Assembly (NCBI GenBank): GCA_002731575.1
Contig: PCCE01000070.1
Location: 1 to 51,072, forward strand
Reading direction: 5' to 3'
Length of the DNA stretch: 51,072 nt
Origin: Gammaproteobacteria bacterium
GTDB taxonomy: Bacteria > Pseudomonadota > Gammaproteobacteria > Pseudomonadales > Azotimanducaceae
Shown here: positions 45,302 through 51,072 of the stretch, piece after piece
Layout of the letters: each line of letters opens with the position of its first letter
How positions within the stretch are numbered: position 1 is the first letter of the stretch
Notes under the pieces: generated by a model
Database searches by the model: none
Told to the model about the DNA's origin: nothing
What the model saw: the letters and a program-made list of their open reading frames with translations, nothing else
Made by a program: the position numbers and the translations under genes

Positions 45302-46535
45302 GATAGGCCTGCTGCCACTCGAACTGCTTGCGCATGTCTTGGGCGTAGGTCAACCATTTCGCTGCCTGACGCTGGGTTTTTTCAAAGCCGCGAGCGCGCC
45401 GCAACGCCGCGAAGCTTTCTTTGTACTTGTCTTGTTCCGCGAGCACGATGCCCAGTAACAGATAGGCGCTACCCGCTTCTTCTAGTCCTAGGTCTATGGC
45501 TCTTTGCAGTTCTTGCTCAGCGCTTTGCCAACGACCCACTTCTAAATGCAGGTTGGCCACCCGCACTAAGGCTTCACCATCCTCCTCTAGTTCCGCGAGC
45601 TGCTGGAAGGCGGCGATGGCCAGATCGTATTCCTTGGCGCTGGCCCATGCGTTTGCTAGCAAGCGCACAAAGGTTTCATCCTGTGGCAGCAGCTCAGCAG
45701 CAAATGCGGCCTCAATCATGCGCGCGGCGTGATCTGGAATGCCACGGGCTGCGGCCAGCTGCACCATAGACTTGATGGAGGCCTCGCGTTCGAGCACCCC
45801 CTGCAGCCATGCAACTCGCAGGGTAGATAAGGCCATGGCTTCGTTCTCCAGCAGCACGTAGATACTGGCCAACTGCTCCCAATAGCTGCCTTTCTCTGGC
45901 CAACCTTCAATGAGCTTTTGCAGCCAGCGACTGGCTTGCGGAAAATTTTCGACTTCAAAGTAAGCCGAGGTAATCAACTGATACCAGCTTTCTGCCGGTT
46001 CATCGCTTTTCTCTATTGCCCGCTCGGCGTAGGGAATGGCCTCTAGGTAACGGTTGTTCTGAGCATAGATGTTGGCCATGAACATCATCTGCGAGGCCTT
46101 GGGGTCTTCCAGCGAAGCAAACCACAGGGCCGCAAAGTCCAGGGCTTCATCAAACTGACCCAAAGCAGCGTAGAGCTGGGCCACCATGTAACCCACATTG
46201 TACTTTACCGACTCGGGCAACTTGTCCAGCGCAAGACTTGCGCGCAAATGGCCAATGGCTACCTCAAAGCGTTCGGCGCCCATCTCGGCATAGCCTAGCA
46301 TTTGTAAGGTAAGAGCTTGGTCAAGCGAGTCTTCGTTTACTTCGGTTAACAGCAGCTCCAGCTCGGCAATGGCGCCGGGCACATTGTCTTGCGCCATCAT
46401 CTCCTGGGCTTCTGTCAGCTTGTTGAAGGTCTTGCTGGTAATGGAGTCTGCCGCCGCACTGGCGCTGGCGAACGCCAGCTGCAAGCATAGAATAAAGGCA
46501 CTAACGGATCGTCTGCGTCGTAATAGTCGCGTCAT
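45294..46535 (-). CDS. TPR-repeat exported protein of the TonB operon
   Basis: A 413-residue protein with a signal peptide (SVSAFILCLQLAFASASAAA) and repeated TPR-like helices through most of its length (for example GYAEMGAERFEVAIGHLRASLAL, YLEAIPYAERAIEKSDEPAESWYQL, SAEQELQRAIDLGLEEAGSAYLLLG). Such a protein commonly closes DUF3450–TtpC–ExbB–ExbD–TonB operons and was named as a TonB2-associated periplasmic factor in vibrios. ATG 46535 with GGGA upstream is preferred over TTG 46547. Its 3' end overlaps the hpxW-like gene. Confidence 0.85.
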   Translation of the reverse strand: MTRLLRRRRSVSAFILCLQLAFASASAAADSITSKTFNKLTEAQEMMAQDNVPGAIAELELLLTEVNEDSLDQALTLQMLGYAEMGAERFEVAIGHLRASLALDKLPESVKYNVGYMVAQLYAALGQFDEALDFAALWFASLEDPKASQMMFMANIYAQNNRYLEAIPYAERAIEKSDEPAESWYQLITSAYFEVENFPQASRWLQKLIEGWPEKGSYWEQLASIYVLLENEAMALSTLRVAWLQGVLEREASIKSMVQLAAARGIPDHAARMIEAAFAAELLPQDETFVRLLANAWASAKEYDLAIAAFQQLAELEEDGEALVRVANLHLEVGRWQSAEQELQRAIDLGLEEAGSAYLLLGIVLAEQDKYKESFAALRRARGFEKTQRQAAKWLTYAQDMRKQFEWQQAYRG

Positions 46536-46552
46536 CTGGGTTCCCAAGTTAG

Positions 46553-47188
46553 TTAGCGCTGCAGCGTGAATTCAATAGTCTGCTTCGCTCTTTGTGACAC
46601 CGGTGTGCCGTCAACGATTTTGGGACGGAACTTCCAGCGCTCAATGGCGCGCAGCGCGGCCTCGTCAAAAAGCCGAGGGGGATCAGACTCCATCACCTTG
46701 GCCCGCGTGACCGTACCGTCCGCACGAATAAGCACTTCCATGGTCACATAACCCTCGATTCCCGCCTGCTTGGCACGTCGCGGATAGGCCGGCTGCACCC
46801 GCACAACGGGTATGACGTCGGTATCAAAGCCAGCCATCCCGTCGCCTTGAGTCAGTGCGCCCAAGTAGGGACCGTCGCCGCTATTAATCGGTATGCCAAT
46901 GGTTGGCAGATTCATGCTTAAGTCCGCCGACATGGTGTCGATTTGGGCGGCAAACTCCGGGGTTTCCGGCGCCTCCTCGGGTGGCGGTGGCGGCTCCGGC
47001 AGCCTGCGGTCCTTCGTATTAAGTTCCGCGTCCTTAGTATTGAGACGAATAAAATTCAGGTACGAAGACTCACGGCTCGGCTTTTCAAAAATTCCATCAT
47101 TGCTGACAAGCACCTGCATGATGGAAAACATCAAAAGCGTTAAGACGAAGGCGAGCGCCGCTGTTCCAGCCTGTTTAATCAGTGTCAT
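46553..47188 (-). CDS. tonB: Energy transducer TonB
   Basis: A 211-residue TonB-family protein: one N-terminal transmembrane helix (AALAFVLTLLMFSIMQVLV), a short proline-rich spacer (PEPPPPPEEAPETPE) and a C-terminal TonB domain (VRVQPAYPRRAKQAGIEGYVTMEVLI, DEAALRAIERWKFRPK). The spacer is short, as in TonB2-type proteins. It transmits inner-membrane proton-motive energy to outer-membrane receptors. It overlaps the ExbD gene by 4 bp (ATGA). No TonB-dependent receptor gene is in the window. Confidence 0.92.
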   Translation of the reverse strand: MTLIKQAGTAALAFVLTLLMFSIMQVLVSNDGIFEKPSRESSYLNFIRLNTKDAELNTKDRRLPEPPPPPEEAPETPEFAAQIDTMSADLSMNLPTIGIPINSGDGPYLGALTQGDGMAGFDTDVIPVVRVQPAYPRRAKQAGIEGYVTMEVLIRADGTVTRAKVMESDPPRLFDEAALRAIERWKFRPKIVDGTPVSQRAKQTIEFTLQR

Positions 47189-47592
47189 GGCTCATCTGTT
47201 GCTACTGAAACGTTTTCCGCACCGGCAAGCCGGGACTGATCCATGACCTCAATCAGGGTCTCGGTATTCGACAGTGCGTCGGCAATGATGATAATCGCCG
47301 CTCCAGGGCTTTCCGCGAGACCTTTTTCTATGTTGGCGCGGACCGCCCGCTTGTCGACCAGCCGCTTGTCAAAATAGATCTGGTTGTTTGATGTAATACC
47401 TATTTGAATACTCGACGCATCGGTCGGTACTGCGGTTTCCGCGTTCGGGCGCGTCACATCGACACCAGACTCCTTCACAAAGGTAGAAGTCACGATGAAG
47501 AAAATCAGCATAATAAAGACCACGTCTAGCATCGGCGTCAGGTCAACCTGACTCTCCTCTTCCGTGGCCACCAAAAATCTCGAAGTATTCAT
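47185..47592 (-). CDS. exbD: Biopolymer transport protein ExbD
   Basis: A 135-residue ExbD/TolR protein. A single N-terminal helix holds the essential proton-relaying aspartate, Asp23 in MLDVVFIMLIFFIVTSTFV, followed by a periplasmic domain. It forms the proton channel with ExbB and TtpC. It starts 3 bp after the ExbB stop and overlaps tonB by 4 bp. Confidence 0.93.
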   Translation of the reverse strand: MNTSRFLVATEEESQVDLTPMLDVVFIMLIFFIVTSTFVKESGVDVTRPNAETAVPTDASSIQIGITSNNQIYFDKRLVDKRAVRANIEKGLAESPGAAIIIIADALSNTETLIEVMDQSRLAGAENVSVATDEP

Positions 47593-47595
47593 TTA

Positions 47596-48111
47596 TTACC
47601 CCTCTACTATGAGTTCACGGAGTTTGTTGAGTTCGCTACGGTAGCGTCGATCCAAAAGCGTCCAAAACGGGATGGCCACGATGGCCACCAACATCCCCGA
47701 CATGGTGGGCAGAGTCGCGGCGCTGACGCCGTTGGCCATGGCACGCGGATTGCCAGAGCCAAGATTCGCCATAACGTCGAACACCTGAATCATACCGGTC
47801 ACGGTGCCAAGCAAGCCCATCAGCGGCAGCAAGGCGATAAACGCGGGTATGGCCTGCATGTTCTTCATCATCAAACACTCGACCTCCGAAATAAGCTGCA
47901 CACGTTGGTAGCTGGCGTACCACGAGCTGCGCTCAGGCCGGCCCAACCATAGAGCCACACGCGCATCACAGTCGGCACGGAAATCCACAAAGAAGTACCA
48001 AGCTCGCTCAAGCACTAGCCACCATAGAATGATGGTGAGCAGCAAAATGCCCCACAGCACATCACCACCGCGCTGCATGTAATCAAAAAAGGCGATAGAC
48101 AGATCGTTCAT
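47596..48111 (-). CDS. exbB: MotA/TolQ/ExbB proton channel protein (ExbB2-like)
   Basis: A 171-residue ExbB of the short type with three helices: QRGGDVLWGILLLTIILWWLVLERAWYF, then PAFIALLPLMGLLGTVTGMIQVFD and MSGMLVAIVAIPFWTLLDRRY. The LLGTVTGM motif lines the channel. ATG 48111 lies 7 bp after the TtpC stop; in-frame ATGs at 48129 and 48147 would overlap TtpC and cannot be excluded. It works with the adjacent TtpC, ExbD and TonB. Confidence 0.9.
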   Translation of the reverse strand: MNDLSIAFFDYMQRGGDVLWGILLLTIILWWLVLERAWYFFVDFRADCDARVALWLGRPERSSWYASYQRVQLISEVECLMMKNMQAIPAFIALLPLMGLLGTVTGMIQVFDVMANLGSGNPRAMANGVSAATLPTMSGMLVAIVAIPFWTLLDRRYRSELNKLRELIVEG

Positions 48112-48118
48112 CGCTGAA

Positions 48119-49552
48119 TCAACCTGCATCCTGCTTTGCAATGGCAATTTGCTCGGCCTTCATGGCCATCATGCCGGCCGCTTGTTCGGCAATCACTTTG
48201 CTCAGCGAGCTGGCCTTAGAGCTTAGAAAGGTGTGGCTTATCAACAACGGAATAGCCGCGACCAACCCAAGTACCGTCGTAATCAGCGCCATGGAAATAC
48301 CACCAGCCATCAGCTTCGGGTCGCCTGTACCGAACAAGGTAATGGACTGAAAAGTTTCGATCATGCCGACCACTGTACCGAGCAATCCGGTAAGCGGTGC
48401 TACGGTGGCAAGAATTTTGATAATGGGCAGACCAGCCGTCACCGCCGATACATCCTTTATTACCACCGCCTCCAGCTTGCGCGAGATGGTTTCCAAATCT
48501 TCTAGGTGTTCGTTCTCATAGTAAGTCGCGATGATTCGACCCAGCGGGTTGTCGTCGCTTACGCGATCCAGATCTTTTAACTGGTTATTGATTCGGCTTT
48601 GCAGTTTGCTCAGGCGCGCCCAGCGCTCCAGTACCAAGATCAGTCCCAGGAACAAACCGATTAAAATGACATAGCCCACAGCCTTACCTTGCTCGATCCG
48701 CTCCATCAAGCTCGGCGACTGCACTAAGAGCCCAAGCAGAGCACCACGCGAGGGATCGACGGCAAACGACACGACCTCGTTGGAGGCCTCTGCCAAGTCT
48801 GCAGCCGTGGAACGCGCGTAGCCTGCTGGCTGACGCGGCAGCTCGGCAAGTATGTTCTCTTCGGTCAAGTGGTTTAAATACCGATCGCCGGAAATGGCGT
48901 TAAACATACCGACTCGCACAACGCTGTCCGAGTAGATCGCGCCGCCCGGCGCGACAATCTCGCTTTCGAACTTAGACACCTCGCCGGAATAAGCGATTTC
49001 TTGCACCAGCAGAGTCCACAGCTCTTTCATTTCAGGAATGGTTGGCACCTCGGTGCTGCTGGCCAGCACGGCGATACTTTCACGGCGCTCGGGATACTCA
49101 AGTGTCACCAAGGAATCAAACAGCAAGTTTTGCGTATCGTCGGCAGTTTGACGAAACACGCCAAACAATTCGCCTAAGTCGCCGATTCTGCGATCTAGTG
49201 TGGTGGTAATTTCAACAAGCCGGTCTTCATTGCTGTCAAACTCGGCCTTGAGTCGGTCTTTCAAGCGTTCTTGTTGACCCACCTTAGCCTGCGCATCTCG
49301 CAACATGGCTGCGCGCTCGGCGGCTGAGCTGGCGAATTTTGCCTCGCGCTCTTGATTACGCTGGGCTTCTTCTGCGCTGCCCGATTTGACCCGCTCGAAT
49401 AAATCCGCCAGCGAGGCTTCTGCTGCCGTGGCGTTAAGTGTTGTCAGATTTAGCGCAAGCACCGAACCGACTAGACAGGCCGACTTCAGCACTCGCTGCA
49501 AGAAAGTCGATGGGATTTTGCGCATTGGCATTGCCTTGAGTAATTTCATCAT
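48119..49552 (-). CDS. TtpC-like MotA/TolQ/ExbB protein with periplasmic coiled coil
   Basis: A 477-residue protein. A signal-like N-terminus leads to a coiled-coil region (about residues 55-110, rich in K/E/R) and a periplasmic domain, then a C-terminal ExbB-type channel domain (YVILIGLFLGLILVLERWA, LATVAPLTGLLGTVVGMIETFQ, ALITTVLGLVAAIPLLI). This architecture is that of TtpC, the fourth component of TonB2 systems. Its ATG overlaps the DUF3450 stop by one base (TAATG). Confidence 0.9.
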   Translation of the reverse strand: MMKLLKAMPMRKIPSTFLQRVLKSACLVGSVLALNLTTLNATAAEASLADLFERVKSGSAEEAQRNQEREAKFASSAAERAAMLRDAQAKVGQQERLKDRLKAEFDSNEDRLVEITTTLDRRIGDLGELFGVFRQTADDTQNLLFDSLVTLEYPERRESIAVLASSTEVPTIPEMKELWTLLVQEIAYSGEVSKFESEIVAPGGAIYSDSVVRVGMFNAISGDRYLNHLTEENILAELPRQPAGYARSTAADLAEASNEVVSFAVDPSRGALLGLLVQSPSLMERIEQGKAVGYVILIGLFLGLILVLERWARLSKLQSRINNQLKDLDRVSDDNPLGRIIATYYENEHLEDLETISRKLEAVVIKDVSAVTAGLPIIKILATVAPLTGLLGTVVGMIETFQSITLFGTGDPKLMAGGISMALITTVLGLVAAIPLLISHTFLSSKASSLSKVIAEQAAGMMAMKAEQIAIAKQDAG

Positions 49553-50319
49553 TACACCTCCGGCACGTTAATGGGCAGCGTTAGCAGCTCCGGGGGCGAC
49601 TGTTTACGCGCCACTCGCAGACCGACCATGATGGGTCGCCGGGACGAATCGTCGAGACGTTCAAAGGCTTTGCGCTGCGAATTCCACTGACCGCTCTCCT
49701 CGCCATCGAGTGTTTGGTAGTAGAGTCCCACCCGACCGATACGCAGAAAGTCGACGGTGCGCACTGCGCCGCCCATTTCCAGCTCGCCGCGATAGGCCTC
49801 AATGGTGCGGCCATAGTCCACTTCCACTAGGTACGCTTCCATAATGCGGCGGAATTTTTCCCCTGCAGTGACGTCGGCCCGATCAATTAAGGATGCAAGG
49901 TTCTCGATACGACGTTCGCGCTCGGCGACCAAAAACGGCACGTCCAGCTCAACAATGTCTGTGAGTGTCGAGGTCATCTCGATCATCAGCGGCAGTGCGC
50001 CGGTCTCAATACTTTCTATCTCTTCGGTTTGTCTGACAATGGACGCGATCTCGCGCTGCTGCGAATCAATCAGCTTTTGCAGCTGCAAGTTATAGATTTC
50101 AAGGCTCTCTAGACGCTGCGAAGTGGTGCGATAACTCTGCAGATCCCGGGCGACGGCCTCGGCGAAGGAGTCGATCTTCGCCTGACTGCTCACCGCAGAG
50201 GCGTCTGAACGAGCCTGCTCGAGCAGAGCCGGTTCCAGCACATCCTCGGCAGCGTAGGCGCTTACCAAGGGACCACTCATCACGGCAACCAAGGCAGCGA
50301 TCGCAAACATTTTTTTCAT
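49552..50319 (-). CDS. DUF3450 exported coiled-coil protein, first gene of TonB operon
   Basis: A 255-residue protein with a clear signal peptide (MFAIAALVAVMSGPLVSAYAA) followed by a long heptad-like coiled coil (about residues 30-95) and a mixed C-terminal domain (PIMVGLRVARKQSPPELLTLPINVPEV). It matches DUF3450, which is found at the head of TtpC–ExbBD–TonB operons; a periplasmic adaptor role is likely but unproven. It is the first gene behind the sigma-54 promoter at 50450-50465 and shares one base with the next gene. Confidence 0.87.
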   Translation of the reverse strand: MKKMFAIAALVAVMSGPLVSAYAAEDVLEPALLEQARSDASAVSSQAKIDSFAEAVARDLQSYRTTSQRLESLEIYNLQLQKLIDSQQREIASIVRQTEEIESIETGALPLMIEMTSTLTDIVELDVPFLVAERERRIENLASLIDRADVTAGEKFRRIMEAYLVEVDYGRTIEAYRGELEMGGAVRTVDFLRIGRVGLYYQTLDGEESGQWNSQRKAFERLDDSSRRPIMVGLRVARKQSPPELLTLPINVPEV

Positions 50320-50449
50320 ACAGAATTTTTTCCTAAGTCAGGGGCGGCGTTGGTTGGTTTTGTGCGGCCTTATTATCTGGGGAATGATTTAGCCCGTGCC
50401 TAATCACCGAATCGCAATCTGACCTCGCCAGCGTCGTTCACGTCTCAAA

Positions 50450-50465
50450 TGCAAAAGCTATGCCA
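50450..50465 (-). promoter_or_regulatory. Sigma-54 promoter (-24/-12) for TonB–hpx operon
   Basis: Minus strand reads TGGCATAGCTTTTGCA, matching TGGCAYR-N4-TTGCW at all defined positions. The predicted start is near 50440, giving a leader of about 120 nt before the DUF3450 ATG. Confidence 0.85.
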
Positions 50466-50626
50466 TCAATTTTCGTCTCGGCTCGTCGTCTTCGCGGCAA
50501 AAACCAGCAACACTATTGAACCTAATTTGGACACCCAAACCGCTGTTTGCGCTCCGATTTCAGGCCGGCCACCCCAAGCCATTGAGGATCCACAAAACGA
50601 CAAGCAATACCATAACGACCTATGTC

Positions 50627-50652
50627 GGTGCCTTGGCAAACGCTCGGGCACC
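50627..50652. promoter_or_regulatory. Inverted repeat, possible activator site
   Basis: GGTGCC and GGCACC are perfect six-base arms around 14 bases. The site is about 160-200 bp upstream of the minus-strand sigma-54 promoter, a usual distance for an enhancer-binding protein, and its left half resembles the dyad at 40596-40620. Confidence 0.4.
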
Positions 50653-50774
50653 AAAGTAGTGCGGTGGCCATTATGATCCTCTGTGAACTTTTTGTCGTCA
50701 CTTTGAGCCAGATTCATTGTGTTTTATGGCGCTTTTTGGTTTCGTTAGAGCAGCGTTCAACAAAGGAGAAAATC

Positions 50775-51072
50775 TTGCACAACTACCCACGCGACCTTGT
50801 GGGGTATGCAGACCAACCACCCCAAGCGAATTGGCCAAATGGCGCGCGTCTGGCGCTGCAGATTGTCCTCAACTATGAGGAAGGTGCAGAGAATAACGTT
50901 CTGCACGGTGACCAAAGTTCGGAGACCTTCCTCTCAGAGATCATCAACGCTGAGGCCTTTAGTAACCGCCACATGAGCATGGAGTCGCTATACGAATACG
51001 GCAGTAGGGCCGGTTTTTGGCGGCTGCACAAGCTGCTCACTGAGATGTCGATACCGGTCACTGTGTTCGGTG
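50775..51072 (+). CDS. puuE: Allantoinase PuuE, polysaccharide-deacetylase type (partial, 3' truncated)
   Basis: The first 99 residues of a PuuE-type allantoinase run off the right edge. YPRDLVGYADQPPQANWPNGARLALQ, LNYEEGAENNVLHGD, SETFLSEII and MESLYEYGSRAGFWRLH are characteristic of this cofactor-light, polysaccharide-deacetylase-fold enzyme that opens allantoin to allantoate. The start is a TTG: AAAGGAG (50762-50768) lies 6 bases before it, and no in-frame ATG occurs nearby upstream. It is divergent from the TonB–hpx operon, whose last enzyme would use its product. Confidence 0.92.
   Translation, partial: MHNYPRDLVGYADQPPQANWPNGARLALQIVLNYEEGAENNVLHGDQSSETFLSEIINAEAFSNRHMSMESLYEYGSRAGFWRLHKLLTEMSIPVTVFG

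Larger units (their letters stand above)
50320..50774. other. 455-bp regulatory gap between TonB–hpx operon and allantoinase gene
   Basis: No gene is supported here; open frames on both strands lack ribosome-binding sites and family features. The gap contains a minus-strand sigma-54 promoter (50450-50465) and a GGTGCC/GGCACC inverted repeat (50627-50652). The allantoinase promoter should lie near the right end but no clear match was found. Confidence 0.65.

Noticed and set aside
50449..50717. Open frames on both strands in the TonB–allantoinase gap
   Set aside because: No ribosome-binding sites, no recognisable domains, and they cover the sigma-54 promoter and inverted repeat.
50737..50752. 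Possible plus-strand sigma-54 promoter for the allantoinase gene (GG-N10-GC)
   Set aside because: Only the GG and GC cores match, the rest of the consensus is absent, and the start would fall on the ribosome-binding site.

Overview
The window reads as chromosomal DNA of a moderately GC-rich, aerobic gammaproteobacterium. The protein types fit a marine Cellvibrionales/Halieaceae-like lineage: a PA0069-type radical SAM gene under a LexA box, a DUF3450–TtpC–ExbB–ExbD–TonB operon, CYP153, Atu-like carboxylases and a TIGR03617-type LLM oxidoreductase. The taxon is an inference from gene content, not a search. No rRNA, tRNA, insertion sequence, prophage or CRISPR array was seen.

Layout. 0–14.4 kb is mixed housekeeping: a truncated membrane protein, a LexA-controlled radical SAM repair-type protein, a GNAT acetyltransferase, an alpha/beta hydrolase, a NorQ/CbbQ–NorD/CbbO AAA+/VWA pair without its usual target enzyme, a Bax-inhibitor-1 membrane protein, an acyltransferase, a rhomboid protease, a DUF3300-like exported protein with repeats, a minus-strand set (homocysteine S-methyltransferase, MDR oxidoreductase, sodium:solute symporter) and a Lin0512-family protein. 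14.4–16.6 kb is a CBM9/DUF5916 outer-membrane-type protein.

16.7–32.8 kb is a lipid, hydrocarbon or isoprenoid catabolic island. A minus-strand set (TetR, two acyl-CoA dehydrogenases, GST, LLM oxidoreductase, CYP153 P450) diverges from a plus-strand operon: acyl-CoA carboxylase beta and alpha subunits, an AtuE/LiuC-like enoyl-CoA hydratase and an AtuA/DUF1446 protein. A single-chain long-chain-type acyl-CoA carboxylase follows on the opposite strand. Together they suggest terminal oxidation, dehydrogenation and carboxylation/hydration of a (probably methyl-branched) acyl chain.

33–51 kb is a purine-nitrogen island: two phosphoribosyltransferases, an exported purine nucleoside permease/phosphorylase-like protein, an NCS2 purine permease, a signal-peptide-bearing adenine deaminase with a HupE/UreJ-like protein, a DUF1330 protein, and then one long minus-strand operon. 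That operon runs from a TonB energy-transduction system (DUF3450, TtpC, ExbB, ExbD, TonB, TPR) into HpxW-, HpxJ/PucG- and HpxK/AllC-like enzymes (oxamate amidohydrolase, ureidoglycine aminotransferase, allantoate amidohydrolase). A PuuE allantoinase starts divergently and runs off the right edge.

Most notable result: three sigma-54 (-24/-12) promoter matches lie in the two long intergenic gaps of the purine island. They face the TonB–hpx operon, the adenine deaminase gene and the DUF1330 gene. With the 8-bp overlap joining the TPR gene to hpxW, this suggests a nitrogen-regulated unit that couples TonB-energised outer-membrane uptake, periplasmic purine processing and cytoplasmic ureide breakdown.
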